DNA of 64,000 bases. It comes from Mycobacterium sp. 1081908.1. Lineage in GTDB: Bacteria; Actinomycetota; Actinomycetes; Mycobacteriales; Mycobacteriaceae. The DNA is taken from NCBI RefSeq assembly GCF_001673535.1, contig NZ_LZLY01000034.1:48670-112669 (forward strand). Reading direction: 5' to 3'. Within the stretch, counting starts at the first letter, position 1. Every line of letters begins with the position of its first letter. A program made the translations under genes and the position numbers. Positions 31,901 to 46,851 of the stretch are shown in pieces. The notes beneath the pieces are model-generated. The model was given only the letters and a program-made list of their open reading frames with translations, made no database searches and was not told the origin of the DNA.

Positions 31901-32307
31901 CGAGTCCGAAGGTGCAACTGTCCGACGACGAGTGGCGCCGAAAGCTGAACCCGCAGGAGTTCGAGGTGCTGCGCCGCGCCGGCACCGAGCGGCCGTTCAC
32001 CGGTGAGTACACCGACACCAAGACCGAAGGCATCTACCAATGCCGGGCCTGCGGCGCCGAATTGTTCCGCAGCACAGAGAAATTCGAGTCGCATTGCGGC
32101 TGGCCGTCGTTCTTCGACCCGGCCAACTCCGACGCGGTGATCCTGCGCCCGGACCATTCGATGGGGACGACGCGCACCGAGGTGCTGTGCGCGAACTGCC
32201 ACAGCCACCTGGGCCACGTGTTCGCCGGCGAGGGTTATCCGACGCCGACCGACCAGCGGTACTGCATCAACTCGATCTCGCTGCGGCTGGTGCCGACGGG
32301 CGCCTAG
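31897..32307 (+). CDS. msrB: Peptide methionine-R-sulfoxide reductase MsrB
   Basis: 136 residues. Zinc site CRACG and CANCHSH, substrate loop HCGWPSFFDP and the catalytic Cys in DQRYCINSISL are all present. Reduces the R-epimer of methionine sulfoxide in proteins with thioredoxin. Start ATG overlaps the aftC stop by 4 bp. Orthologue of Rv2674. Confidence 0.95.
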   Translation: MTSPKVQLSDDEWRRKLNPQEFEVLRRAGTERPFTGEYTDTKTEGIYQCRACGAELFRSTEKFESHCGWPSFFDPANSDAVILRPDHSMGTTRTEVLCANCHSHLGHVFAGEGYPTPTDQRYCINSISLRLVPTGA

Positions 32308-32411
32308 GGCGTTCGTCTTCTTCGAGATCGACGCTGGCGCGAAGAAGTGCGAGTGCCGCGCGCGCTAACGTCGATCTCGGCGTACGAAGGTACGCGGAAA
32401 CGGCCCGGCTC

Positions 32412-33902
32412 CTACACCCCGTCCATCCCGGGCTGGCCGAACAGGCTCCCGCCCGCGCCACCGGCGCCCGGGGTGCCCGGGGTCGGGCCGCCGCCGGCGC
32501 TGCCGCCGTTGCCGCCGTTGCCGATCAGCACGGCGACGCCGCCGTGACCGCCGTTGCCCCCGGTGACGAGGCCCTGCCCGCCGGCGCCGCCGACCCCGCC
32601 GTTGCCGATCGGCCCGGCGTTGCCGCCGACCCCGCCGTTCCCGCCCGTGGTGTAGCCGAACCCGCCGATGCCGCCGGCCCCGCCGGAGCCGTTGAACCCG
32701 GCGCCGTTGCCGCCCGCGCCGCCGTCGCCGCCGGTGGTGGCGCCGACGCCGCCGCGGCCGCCGGCCCCGCCGGCGCCCTGGTAGGGATTGGAGTTGCCGC
32801 CGGCACCGCCGTCGCCGCCGTGTCCGGTGACGCCCGTGCCGCCGGCGCCGCCGAGGCCGCCGTTGCCGGAGATGCCGCCCGCGGTGCCGCCGTTGCCGCC
32901 GTTACCCCCGTTGCCCATGACGCCGGTGCCTCCCGCGCCGCCGATCCCGCCGCCGCCTTCGAACGGCCCGCCGGTACCGCCGTTGCCGCCGTTGCCGCCG
33001 TCGCCCGTGCTGCCGGTGCCCCCGGGTCCGCCGGGTCCGCCGTTGCCCCACAGCAGGCTGCCGCCGCCGGCCCCGCCGTTGCCGCCGGTCCCGCCGTCGC
33101 CGCCCGGTCCGCCGAACCCGCCGGAGCCAAGCAGCCCGCCGGTTCCGCCGGCGCCCCCGGTGCCGCCTATTCCATTGGGCCCCGCGGGACCGCCGGCGCC
33201 GCCGGCGCTGCCGTGGGTCTGATCGGGTCCGCCGAAGCCGAGTAGGCCGCCGGGCCCGCCGGGACCGCCGTTACCGCCCTGGGTGAGGCCGTATCCGCCG
33301 GTGCCGCCGGTGCCGCCGCCGCCGAACAGCAGCCCGGGCCCGCCGGCCCCGCCGTTACCGCCGGCGCCGGTCGGGCCGGCGCCGCCGGCGCCGCCCGGGC
33401 CGCCGACGCCGAACAAGCCGGCCGCCCCGCCGTTACCGCCCGGCGCTCCGGGGGCGGTGCTGTTGCCGCCGGCCCCGCCATTGCCGACCAATAGCCCGCC
33501 GGGGCCGCCGGGCTGTCCTATCCCGTTGACGGTGCCGCCGTTGGCGCCGTTGCCGATCAGCGGGCGCCCCAGCAGCGCCTGCGTGGGCGCGTTGACGGCG
33601 TCGAGCAGGCTCCCCTGCACGTTGGCGGCCTCGGCGCCGGCATACGCGGCCATGCCGGACGTCACGTTCTGCACGAACTGCGCGTGAAAGGCCGCGACCT
33701 GTGAGCTCAGGGCCTGGTATTCCTGCCCTTGGGCGGAAAACAGCGCCGCGACCGCCGCCGACACCTGATCGGCACCCGCCGCGACCACGCCCGTCGTCGC
33801 GGCCGCCGCGGCCGTGTTGGCCGAGCTGATCGCCGAACCGATCCCCGCCAAGTCGCCGGCCGCGGCCAGCACCGCGTCTGGAGCCGCGATCACGAACGAC
33901 AT
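32412..33902 (-). CDS. PE_PGRS family protein, 496 aa
   Basis: ATG 33902 starts the PE domain ([20 protein letters not shown]..., about 95 residues), which includes the secretion-type region [19 protein letters not shown]. The linker [13 protein letters not shown] is the standard entry to PGRS. The rest to residue 496 is Gly-Gly-x/Gly-Asn-Gly repeats such as GGNGGAGGAG, ending [13 protein letters not shown] domains are exported by ESX type VII systems; PGRS proteins reach the cell surface. No PPE partner is adjacent. The gene lies between msrB and an amidohydrolase, where M. tuberculosis has nothing similar. Confidence 0.93.
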   Translation of the reverse strand: MSFVIAAPDAVLAAAGDLAGIGSAISSANTAAAAATTGVVAAGADQVSAAVAALFSAQGQEYQALSSQVAAFHAQFVQNVTSGMAAYAGAEAANVQGSLLDAVNAPTQALLGRPLIGNGANGGTVNGIGQPGGPGGLLVGNGGAGGNSTAPGAPGGNGGAAGLFGVGGPGGAGGAGPTGAGGNGGAGGPGLLFGGGGTGGTGGYGLTQGGNGGPGGPGGLLGFGGPDQTHGSAGGAGGPAGPNGIGGTGGAGGTGGLLGSGGFGGPGGDGGTGGNGGAGGGSLLWGNGGPGGPGGTGSTGDGGNGGNGGTGGPFEGGGGIGGAGGTGVMGNGGNGGNGGTAGGISGNGGLGGAGGTGVTGHGGDGGAGGNSNPYQGAGGAGGRGGVGATTGGDGGAGGNGAGFNGSGGAGGIGGFGYTTGGNGGVGGNAGPIGNGGVGGAGGQGLVTGGNGGHGGVAVLIGNGGNGGSAGGGPTPGTPGAGGAGGSLFGQPGMDGV

Positions 33903-34101
33903 GGGATACCTCCCCAATCCGGTGCGCCATGACCAACAAGTCATCTCCCCCGGCGCCGGTCACCAGCGAACGCAGCCTACGCGCTCCGGGGGCGCGGCAT
34001 GCGGGGTTTGGCACGAACATCGACGTCAACGAACGCTTTCGCCGCTGTGTCCGGTGCGGTACCGTTGCGCCAACGGTAAGGGAATCGGGAAGCGGGCGAA
34101 C

Positions 34102-35378
34102 ATGATCAAAGACGACATGATCCTGATCAGCGTCGACGACCACATCGTCGAACCGCCGGACATGTTCTCCAACCACTTGCCCAAGAAGTACGCGGAAGAG
34201 GCGCCGCGGTTGGTGCACAACCCAGATGGCAGCGACAGCTGGCAGTTTCGCGATGTGGTGATTCCCAACGTGGCGCTCAATTCGGTGGCGGGTCGACCCA
34301 AGGAGGAGTACGGGCTCGAACCGCAGGGCCTCGACGAGATCCGGCCCGGGTGCTGGCAGGTCGACGAGCGGGTCAAGGACATGAACGCGGGCGGGATCTT
34401 CGCCTCGATCTGCTTTCCGACGTTTCCGGGGTTTGCCGGCCGGCTGTTCGCCACCGAGGACCACGACTTCGGCCTGGCCCTCTTGCGGGCCTACAACGAC
34501 TGGCACGTCGAGGAGTGGTGCGGGGCGTACCCGGCGCGGTTCATCCCGATGTGCCTGCCGGTGATCTGGGACGCCGAGGCGTGCGCGGCCGAGGTGCGGC
34601 GCAACGCGGATCGCGGCGTGCACGCCCTGACATTCAGCGAAAACCCTTCGGTGCTGGGCTATCCCAGCTTTCACGACGACTACTGGACACCGCTGTGGAA
34701 GGCCTTGGTGGACACCGAGACGGTGATGAACGTGCACATCGGCTCGTCGGGAAAGCTGGCGGTCACCGCACCCGACGCGCCGATGGACGTGATGATCACG
34801 CTGCAGCCGATGAACATCGTGCAGGCCGCCGCGGATCTGCTGTGGTCGGCGCCGATCAAGAAGTACCCCGGCCTCAAGATCGCGCTGAGCGAGGGCGGCA
34901 CCGGTTGGATCCCGTACTTCCTCGAGCGGGCCGACCGCACCTACGAGATGCACTCGGCGTGGACCAAGCAGGACTTCGGCGGCAAGCTGCCCAGCGAGGT
35001 GTTCCGCGAGCACTTCCTGACGTGCTTCATCAGCGACCACGTCGGGGTCCAGCTGCGACACCAAATCGGCATCGACAACATCGCGTGGGAGGCCGACTAC
35101 CCGCACAGCGATTCGATGTGGCCCGGCGCGCCCGAGGAGCTCTGGGGTGTCCTGCGCGAGCACGACGTCCCGGATGCCGACATCGACAAGATGACGCACG
35201 AAAACGCCATGCGCTGGTACTCATTCGACCCGTTCGCCGACCATCCGCGCGAACAGGCCACGGTGGGCGCGCTGCGGCGGGCGGCGGAAGGCCACGACGT
35301 GTCCATTCGCGCGCTCAGCCATCACCAGAAGGGCGAGCGGGTTACCAACGCCCTGGCCGAGGCGACCCGCGGCAACAG

Positions 35379-35382
<4 letters not shown>
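34102..35382 (+). CDS. Amidohydrolase-family (Amidohydro_2) protein
   Basis: 426 residues from ATG 34102. The TIM-barrel enzyme begins MILISVDDHIVEPPDMF, where D-H supplies metal ligands, and continues with VMNVHIGSSG, LKIALSEGGTGWIPYFLERA and the late ligand region WEADYPHSDS. This is the pattern of decarboxylase-like ACMSD relatives that are numerous in mycobacteria. Substrate unknown. Stops overlap the convergent methyltransferase by 4 bp. The 199 bp before it is shared with the divergent PE_PGRS gene. Confidence 0.9.
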
Positions 35383-39251
<3,869 letters not shown>

Positions 39252-39308
39252 CGGCTTCAATGCTGCCACGGCGGCCCGCCGGCACCGCCGCTGCGTAACA
39301 TCACGCCA

Positions 39309-40115
<807 letters not shown>

Positions 40116-40234
40116 TCAGCCACGATGCCCTCCAGGGGGCCCAGATAATCCCTGGTAACGGCTTGGTCGCGACGGCCGCGAAACTCGGCGCGCCTGTTTT
40201 CCCGTGTCGGGTGATGGGTCTAGCGTCGAACGCT

Positions 40235-40816
40235 GTGAGCTCGACTGAACCGGCCCCATTCCGCGAGGCGGTCGCGGCGATGAACGCCGTCACCGTGCGG
40301 CCGGAGATCGAGCTGGGCCCGATCCGGCCGCCGCAGCGCCTGGCGCCCTACAGCTACGCCCTGGGCGCCGAGGTCAAGCACCCCGAGCTGGAGATCGTCC
40401 CGGAGCGATCCGAGGGCGACGCGTTCGGCCGGCTGATCCTGCTGTACGACCCGGACGGCGCCGACGCCTGGGACGGCACGATCCGGCTGGTCGCCTACAT
40501 CCAGGCCGACCTGGATCCCAGCGAGGCCGTCGACCCGCTGCTGCCGGAGGTGGCGTGGAGCTGGCTGGTCGACGCGCTGGAGTCGCGCCTGGAGCACACC
40601 ACGGCCCTGGGGGGCACCGTCACCGCCACCACCTCGGTGCGCTACGGCGACATCTCCGGACCACCCCGCGCCCACCAGCTGGAGCTGCGGGCCTCGTGGA
40701 CGGCGACGACCCCCGCCGTCGGGGCCCACGTCGAGGCGTTTTGCGAGGTGCTCGAGCACGCCGCGGGCCTGCCGCCGTCCGGAGTCACCGACCTGAGCTC
40801 CCGGTCACGCGCCTGA
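40235..40816 (+). CDS. DUF3000 protein, Rv2680 orthologue
   Basis: 193 residues from GTG 40235 (VSSTEPAPFREAVAAM); 24 further codons could be read upstream to 40163 but look non-coding. Conserved phrases EIELGPIRPPQRLAPYSYAL and RLILLYDPDGADAWDGTIR are typical of DUF3000, an actinobacterial family always found before the RNase D-like gene. The gap to the next start is 1 bp. Function unknown. Confidence 0.85.
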   Translation: MSSTEPAPFREAVAAMNAVTVRPEIELGPIRPPQRLAPYSYALGAEVKHPELEIVPERSEGDAFGRLILLYDPDGADAWDGTIRLVAYIQADLDPSEAVDPLLPEVAWSWLVDALESRLEHTTALGGTVTATTSVRYGDISGPPRAHQLELRASWTATTPAVGAHVEAFCEVLEHAAGLPPSGVTDLSSRSRA

Positions 40817-40817
40817 C

Positions 40818-42104
40818 ATGGGCGAACCGGGGGCCCCCGGGCCCGACAGCATCGCGCCCGAAACAAGCCCGCCCGAAGCCACCCCGCTACTGCACCCCGC
40901 CGAGGGGGTTCCCGATCTCGCGGTGAGCATCCGCCAGATCGAGGCGGCGGCGCGACTGCTGGACCGCGGGCGCGGACCGTTCGCGGTGGACGCCGAGCGG
41001 GCGTCGGGCTTCCGCTACTCCAACCGGGCCTACCTGATCCAGATCCGGCGGGCCGGGGCCGGCACCGTGCTCATCGACCCGGTCAGCCACGGCGGCGACC
41101 CGCTGACCGCGCTGCGGCCGGTCGCCGAGGTACTGGGCTCCGACGAATGGATCCTGCACTCCGCGGATCAGGACCTGCCGTGCCTGGCCGAGGTCGGCAT
41201 GCGGCCGCCGGCGCTCTACGACACCGAGCTCGCCGGCCGGCTGGCCGGCTTCGACCGGGTGAACCTGGCGACCATGGTGGAGCGGCTACTGGGCGTCGGA
41301 CTGACCAAGGGGCACGGCGCCGCCGACTGGTCCAAACGCCCGCTGCCCGCCGACTGGCTCAACTACGCGGCCCTGGACGTGGAATTGCTCATCGACCTGC
41401 GCGTCGCGATCTCGGACGTCCTCGCCGAGCAGGGCAAGACCGGTTGGGCCACAGAGGAATTCGACTATCTGCGCGAGGTGGGCGCCAGGGACGTCGCGCC
41501 GGTCCCGCGGCGGGACCGCTGGCGCCGAACGTCGGGCATCCACCGGGTGCGCGACCGGCGGGGCCTCGCGGCGGTGCGCGAATTGTGGACGGCGCGCGAC
41601 CGCATCGCCCAGCGTCGCGACATCGCGCCGCGGCGCGTGCTGCCGGATTCGGCCATCATCGACGCCGCGCTCGCCAACCCGAAAACCGTCGAGGACCTCG
41701 TCGCGCTGCCGGTGTTCGGCGGGCGCAACCAGCGCCGCAGCGCCGGGGTCTGGCTGGCGGCGCTGGAAGCGGCCCGCCAGACCCAGGATCCGCCCGACGA
41801 GGCCGAGGCCCCCAACGGGCCGCCGCCGCCGTCGCGGTGGAGCAGGCGCAAACCGGAGGCCGCGGCGCGGCTGGAGGCGGCCCGCGCCGCGCTGGGGCAG
41901 GTGTCGGAGCGGGTGCACGTCCCCACCGAAAACCTGGTCGCGCCCGATCTGGTGCGACGGCTGTGCTGGGACTGGGAACCGGCGCCCGACCCCGACGAGG
42001 CCGTCGACGCGTTTCTGCGCGCCGGGCAGGCGCGGGCGTGGCAGCGACAACTCGTGGATCCCGTTTTGGCCCGGGCGTTGCAGCCGCCCGAAGCCGGCGA
42101 CTAG
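40818..42104 (+). CDS. RNase D-like 3'-5' exonuclease with HRDC domain, Rv2681 orthologue
   Basis: 428 residues. The DEDDy exonuclease residues are in [13 protein letters not shown] (D-x-E), [16 protein letters not shown] and [13 protein letters not shown] (Y-x-x-x-D). An HRDC domain follows ([35 protein letters not shown]). The last 100 residues hold a Pro-rich linker and a helical end. Likely trims tRNA or other stable RNA. Tail-to-tail overlap of 4 bp with dxs. Confidence 0.9.
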   Translation: MGEPGAPGPDSIAPETSPPEATPLLHPAEGVPDLAVSIRQIEAAARLLDRGRGPFAVDAERASGFRYSNRAYLIQIRRAGAGTVLIDPVSHGGDPLTALRPVAEVLGSDEWILHSADQDLPCLAEVGMRPPALYDTELAGRLAGFDRVNLATMVERLLGVGLTKGHGAADWSKRPLPADWLNYAALDVELLIDLRVAISDVLAEQGKTGWATEEFDYLREVGARDVAPVPRRDRWRRTSGIHRVRDRRGLAAVRELWTARDRIAQRRDIAPRRVLPDSAIIDAALANPKTVEDLVALPVFGGRNQRRSAGVWLAALEAARQTQDPPDEAEAPNGPPPPSRWSRRKPEAAARLEAARAALGQVSERVHVPTENLVAPDLVRRLCWDWEPAPDPDEAVDAFLRAGQARAWQRQLVDPVLARALQPPEAGD

Positions 42105-44014
42105 TCGAGGTGCTCCCGGATCTCGGCCTCGGTGACGGCGGCGCCCAGCGCCGCGACCCAGCCGGTGATGCGGCGGGCGATGTCCTGGTCGGTCAGCCCG
42201 AAGTCGGCGAGCACCTCACCGCGCGAGGCGTGGTCGTAGAAGCGCTGCGGCAGACCCACGTCGCGGCAGGGCGTGTCGATCTCGGCGCTCCGCAGCGCGG
42301 CCGACACGGCCGAGCCCACGCCGCCCTTGACGCCGTTGTCCTCGCACGTGACGACCAGCTTGTGCTGGGCCGCCATGTCCACGACGCCGTCGGACACCGG
42401 CAGCACCCAGCGCGGGTCGATCACCGTCACGCCGATGCCCTGGTTGTGCAGCCGCTTGGCCACCTGTAACGCCATCGGCACGAACGCGCCGACGCCGACG
42501 AGCAGCACGTCGTGGTTCAGCCCGGCGGCGGGCACCGCCAGCACGTCCACGCCGGAGCGCCGTTCGAGGGCCGGGATGTCTTCGCCCACATCGCCTTTGG
42601 GGAAGCGCAGCGCCGTCGGGCCGTCGTTGATGTCGAGGGCCTCGCCGAGCTCCTCGCGCAGCCGGGTCGCGTCGCGGGGCGCGGCCACCCGGATGCCCGG
42701 GACGATGTTCAACATCGACAGGTCCCACATGCCGTTGTGGCTGGCGCCGTCGTTGCCGGTGATCCCGGCCCGGTCGAGCACCATGGTGACGGGCAGCTTG
42801 TGCAGCGCCACGTCCATCATCACCTGGTCGAAGGCGCGGTTGAGGAAGGTCGAATAGATGGCCACCACCGGGTGCATGCCGCCCATGGCCAGGCCGGCCG
42901 CCGACGTCATCGCGTGCTGCTCGGCGATGCCGACGTCGAACAGGCGATCCGGGAACTGTTGGCCGAACGGAGTGAGGCCGGTGGGGCCGGGCATCGCCGC
43001 GGTGATCGCGACGATGTCGCGGCGCCTGCGCGCGTAGCCGATGAGCGCGTCGGAGAAGGTCGCCGTCCAGCCCGGCCCGGCGATCTTGGTGGCCTGGCCG
43101 GTGGCCGGGTCGATCACGCCGCACGAATGCATCTGCTCGGCCTCGTCGTCCTCGGCCGGCGCGTACCCCATGCCCTTGCGGGTCACGACGTGCACGATCA
43201 CCGGGCGCCCGAAGCCGCGGGCGTGGCGCAGCGCCACCTCGACCGCGCGCTCGTCGTGCCCGTCGACCGGGCCGACGTACTTCAGGCCGAGGTCGGTGAA
43301 CAGCAGCTGCGGCGACAGCGAGTCCTTGATGCCGGCCTTCACGCTGTGCATGAACCGGTAGGCGATCTGGCCGAACAAGGGAAACGAGCGCACCATGTCG
43401 CGGCCGCGCTCCAGCGCCTGCTCGTAGGCGGGCTGCAGCCGCAGCGTGGCCAGGTGGTCGGCGACGCCGCCGATGGTGGGGGCGTAGCTGCGGCCGTTGT
43501 CGTTGACGACGATGATCACCGGGCGGCGCGACGCGGCGATGTTGTTCAGCGCCTCCCAGCACATGCCGCCGGTGAGCGCGCCGTCGCCGACGACGGCCAC
43601 CACGTGCCGGTTGCGGTGCCCGCTCAGCTCGAACGCCTTGGCCAGGCCGTCGGCGTAGGACAGCGCGGCGCTGGCGTGGCTGGACTCGACCCAGTCGTGT
43701 TCGCTCTCGGCGCGCGACGGATACCCCGACAGCCCACCCTTTTTGCGCAGGCTCTCGAAGTCGTGGGCGCGCCCGGTCAGCATCTTGTGGACGTAGGCCT
43801 GGTGGCCGGTGTCGAAGATGATCGGGTCGTGCGGCGAGTCGAACACCCGGTGCAGCGCCAGCGTCAGCTCGACGACGCCGAGGTTGGGCCCGAGATGCCC
43901 CCCGGTGGCAGCGACCTTGTGGATCAGGAACTCGCGAATCTCGGCTGCCAGATCGCGGAGCTGCTGTTGGGAGAGGTACTGCAGATCAGCGGGCCCGCGG
44001 ATCTGTTCCAGCAT
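42101..44014 (-). CDS. dxs: 1-deoxy-D-xylulose-5-phosphate synthase
   Basis: 637 residues, a full-length Dxs: [33 protein letters not shown], thiamine-diphosphate motif [34 protein letters not shown] and the pyrimidine-domain [20 protein letters not shown]. Condenses pyruvate and glyceraldehyde-3-phosphate, first step of the MEP isoprenoid pathway. Orthologue of Rv2682c (dxs1). Confidence 0.97.
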   Translation of the reverse strand: MLEQIRGPADLQYLSQQQLRDLAAEIREFLIHKVAATGGHLGPNLGVVELTLALHRVFDSPHDPIIFDTGHQAYVHKMLTGRAHDFESLRKKGGLSGYPSRAESEHDWVESSHASAALSYADGLAKAFELSGHRNRHVVAVVGDGALTGGMCWEALNNIAASRRPVIIVVNDNGRSYAPTIGGVADHLATLRLQPAYEQALERGRDMVRSFPLFGQIAYRFMHSVKAGIKDSLSPQLLFTDLGLKYVGPVDGHDERAVEVALRHARGFGRPVIVHVVTRKGMGYAPAEDDEAEQMHSCGVIDPATGQATKIAGPGWTATFSDALIGYARRRRDIVAITAAMPGPTGLTPFGQQFPDRLFDVGIAEQHAMTSAAGLAMGGMHPVVAIYSTFLNRAFDQVMMDVALHKLPVTMVLDRAGITGNDGASHNGMWDLSMLNIVPGIRVAAPRDATRLREELGEALDINDGPTALRFPKGDVGEDIPALERRSGVDVLAVPAAGLNHDVLLVGVGAFVPMALQVAKRLHNQGIGVTVIDPRWVLPVSDGVVDMAAQHKLVVTCEDNGVKGGVGSAVSAALRSAEIDTPCRDVGLPQRFYDHASRGEVLADFGLTDQDIARRITGWVAALGAAVTEAEIREHLD

Positions 44015-44062
44015 CCCGTCAGTCTACGCAGCGGCCGCCCGATCACTAGTTGCGCAGCCGGC

Positions 44063-45580
44063 CTATGGCGGTCCGAAGAGTTCGGCCAGGGTGTCGTGCA
44101 GCTCGGGGTCCGCCAGGACGACGACCTCGTCGCCCGCCCGAAGTTCGGTGTCGCCCCGCACGGGCACCAGGCCGGTGGTCCGGACGACGATGCTCACCCA
44201 GATGTCACCGACACGGTCACCGAGCCCCTCGACGGTGCACCCCTCGCCGGCCGACCCCGGGGCAACGCTGAAGCGGTGGACACCCTCCGGTTCGTCGGCG
44301 AGCCGGACACCGATCTCCCATGGCCGGGTCTCCACGGTGCGCATGGGCAGCCGCAGCAGCCTTGCGAGGCCGGGCACCGAGCTGCCCTGCACCAGCACCG
44401 AGAAAATGACGACGACGACCACGATGCCGTAGAGGCGTTCGGCGTCCGCGACGTGGGCGGCCCGGAGCAATTCGCCGAGGAGTATCGGCACCGCGCCCTT
44501 GAGCCCGGCGGCGAGGACGAAGATGCGTTCGTTTCGCCGCAGTTGGACGGGAATCAGGCACGAGCCCACGGCCAACGGACGAATGACCAGTGTCAGCGCC
44601 ACGCCCAGGAGGAGCCCGGGGATCCACACGTCGGGATGGGTAAGCACATTGAGGTCGACGGTCAAACCCAGAACGGCGAACGCGACGATTTCCGCCAGGC
44701 CGGCCAGGGCGGCGTGAAATCGTTTGATCTCCGGCTTGTAGGGCGCGCGGGCGTCGCCGATCACGATGCCGGCGACGAACACCGCCAGAAACCCCGAGCC
44801 GTGCGCGAGCGTGGCAATGCCGTACAGCATCAGGCAGGACGCCAGCGTTCGCAGCGGGTAGAGGCCTTCGCTGGGTAACGCAACGCGACGCATGAAGACG
44901 AGCAGGGCCTGGCCGCCGATCACCCCGACCGCCAGCCCGATCGCCATCTGCAGCACGAATTGTGTTCCCACACTGGCGAATCCGGCCACGCTGAGACCAC
45001 CGGCGGCGATCAGGCTCGACATCAAGGAGATGCCGACCGGATCGTTGGCGCCCGACTCGCCTTCCAGGATCGTGCTGCTGCGGCCCCTGATCTCACGTTT
45101 GCCGAGGACGGAGAAAACCACGGCCGGATCGGTGGGGGCCACGGCCGTGGCCACCAGAACCGCCGGAAACCAGCCGATTCCGCACACGTAGTGCACCACC
45201 ACCGCCGCCCCGGCGGCGGTGAGGGCGGTTCCCACGACGCCCACCGTCAGGATCGGGGCCGCCGCCGCGCGGAACCGCTTCGGCCCGATGTGCATGCCGC
45301 CGTCGAACAACACCAGCACCAGCGCGATGGTGATCACCCGCTCGACGGTCCGCTCGGACGGGGGCTGCACCACCGGCACGGTGCGCACCGCCACGGCGGC
45401 TCCGACCAGCACGAGCAAGGCCACCGGGACCTTCACCCGCTCGGTGAGACGGTTCGCCAGCACCGCGACCAAGCCGACCGCGCTGGAGAACAAGACGATT
45501 AGTGCGTAGCCAAGGCTTTCGCTCACGATTGCGGCAATCGCATCCGGCACCCGAGCCTTTCGGTTGGTCGACAAGGACAT
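44063..45580 (-). CDS. CPA1-type K+/Na+:H+ antiporter with TrkA-C-like tail
   Basis: 505 residues; about twelve helices. The transport site is in VATAVAPTDPAVVFSVLGK and EGESGANDPVGISL (N-D pair), as in NhaP2/CvrA antiporters. After the last helix, residues 410-505 look like a RCK_C/TrkA_C domain (GDTELRAGDEVVVLADPELH), which would bind nucleotide or cation. In M. tuberculosis this interval holds an arsenate and efflux gene group instead. Function may link with the potassium regulators ceoB/ceoC 3.4 kb away. Confidence 0.9.
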   Translation of the reverse strand: MSLSTNRKARVPDAIAAIVSESLGYALIVLFSSAVGLVAVLANRLTERVKVPVALLVLVGAAVAVRTVPVVQPPSERTVERVITIALVLVLFDGGMHIGPKRFRAAAAPILTVGVVGTALTAAGAAVVVHYVCGIGWFPAVLVATAVAPTDPAVVFSVLGKREIRGRSSTILEGESGANDPVGISLMSSLIAAGGLSVAGFASVGTQFVLQMAIGLAVGVIGGQALLVFMRRVALPSEGLYPLRTLASCLMLYGIATLAHGSGFLAVFVAGIVIGDARAPYKPEIKRFHAALAGLAEIVAFAVLGLTVDLNVLTHPDVWIPGLLLGVALTLVIRPLAVGSCLIPVQLRRNERIFVLAAGLKGAVPILLGELLRAAHVADAERLYGIVVVVVIFSVLVQGSSVPGLARLLRLPMRTVETRPWEIGVRLADEPEGVHRFSVAPGSAGEGCTVEGLGDRVGDIWVSIVVRTTGLVPVRGDTELRAGDEVVVLADPELHDTLAELFGPP

Positions 45581-45637
45581 CTAAGGACCATCGCCGACCA
45601 GACTTCCCGGCACACCGCGACGGAGTCTAGCCGCTCG

Positions 45638-46843
45638 CTAAAGCGTCAGCAGAGCGATGCACTCCGTGTGGTGGGTCAGTGGGAACGCGTCGAACACCCT
45701 GATCTGCTCGACGGCGTAGCCATGGCCGCGATAGAGGCCGATGTCGCGCGCGAAAGACGCTGCCTCGCAGCCGATATGGACCACGCGCGGGACCCCGGCC
45801 GCGGCCAGCAGGTCGATGACGTCGCGCCCGGCGCCGGCCCGCGGCGGATCCAGCACCGCGACGTCCGCAGTGCCGCGCTGCGCCGTCAGCGCCCGGCGGA
45901 CCGAGTCGGTGACGACGTCGACCTGCGGCAGGTCGGCCAGCGCGGTTCGCGCGCCCCGCGTCGCCGAGCGCGAGGTGTCGACGGTCATGACCCGCCCCGA
46001 CTCCCCCACCGCGTCGGCGAGCGTCGCGGCGAAAACGCCGGCGCCGCCGTAGAGATCCCAGACGGTCATGCCGGCGGCGGGTTGCGCCCAGTCGGCGACC
46101 AGGCCGCTGTAGACCCCGGCCGCGTCCCGGTGCGCCTGCCAGAACGCGGTGACCGGAACGCGCCAGGCGCGCGCGCCCACCCGCTGCACCGCCTCGTAGC
46201 CGCCCTCCGCCACGGCGGTCGCGGTCTGCCCGCCCTGCCGCAGGGTGCGCACCACGTGGCGCTGGCCGTCGTCGTCGACGGCGACGTGCAGCTGCGCGCC
46301 CGCGGGCCAGTCGGCCCCGGACGAATCATGAGCCAGGCCGTCCAGCATCCCCGGCGGCAGCTGCGCGCAGCGCAGGTCGGTCACCAGCTCGTCGCTGTGG
46401 TAGCGGTGGAAGCCGGGCCGGCGATCCGCGCCCACGTCCAGCCGCACCCGGGTGCGCCAACCGGTGGGGCCGCCGTCCGACAGCGGCTCGGCGCCCCCCT
46501 CCGCGCCGCTCCACTGGTGCCCGCCCAGCCGCTGCAACTGATTGGCCACGACGTGGGCCTTGAGCGCGCGGGCCGCCCGCGGCGCGGCGAACGCCAGATC
46601 GCAGCAGCCGGCGCCGCCGACCCCGGCGATGGGACACAGCGAATCGACCCGGTCGGCCGACGGCTCGATCACCTCGACAACCTCTGCGTGCCAATAGGAT
46701 CCGCGCTCGGCGGTGATGCGCGCCCGCACCCGTTCGCCGGGCAGCGCGTAGCGGACGAACACGACCCGGCCCTCGTGATGCGCCACGCAGCTGCCCCCGT
46801 TGGCCGGGGCGCCGGTCACCAGCGTCAATGTGTTGGGCTTCAA
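45638..46843 (-). CDS. TrmA/RumA-family RNA m5U methyltransferase, Rv2689c orthologue
   Basis: 401 residues from TTG 46843, 8 bp after the permease stop; no better start is in frame. N-terminal TRAM-like region (LTLVTGAPANGGSCVAHHEG, RVVFVRYALPGERVRARI), then a Cys cluster LCPIAGVGGAGCCDLAF that may bind an Fe-S cluster, SAM motif VWDLYGGAGVFAATLADAVG, DPPR in VLDPPRAGAG and the catalytic Cys in VHIGCEAASFARDIG. Methylates uridine-C5 in rRNA or tRNA; which one is not shown. Confidence 0.9.
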   Translation of the reverse strand: MKPNTLTLVTGAPANGGSCVAHHEGRVVFVRYALPGERVRARITAERGSYWHAEVVEVIEPSADRVDSLCPIAGVGGAGCCDLAFAAPRAARALKAHVVANQLQRLGGHQWSGAEGGAEPLSDGGPTGWRTRVRLDVGADRRPGFHRYHSDELVTDLRCAQLPPGMLDGLAHDSSGADWPAGAQLHVAVDDDGQRHVVRTLRQGGQTATAVAEGGYEAVQRVGARAWRVPVTAFWQAHRDAAGVYSGLVADWAQPAAGMTVWDLYGGAGVFAATLADAVGESGRVMTVDTSRSATRGARTALADLPQVDVVTDSVRRALTAQRGTADVAVLDPPRAGAGRDVIDLLAAAGVPRVVHIGCEAASFARDIGLYRGHGYAVEQIRVFDAFPLTHHTECIALLTL

Positions 46844-46851
46844 CGCAGTGC

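Noticed and set aside
32412..33560. Dense GC-rich short repeats
   Set aside because: They are the Gly-rich coding repeats of a PE_PGRS gene, not a separate repeat element.
42512..44878. Very long plus-strand frame (788 codons) over dxs and the antiporter gene
   Set aside because: It mirrors two well-supported minus-strand genes; high GC at third positions creates such open frames. The same applies to 29002-30789 (minus) and 22095-23369 (plus).
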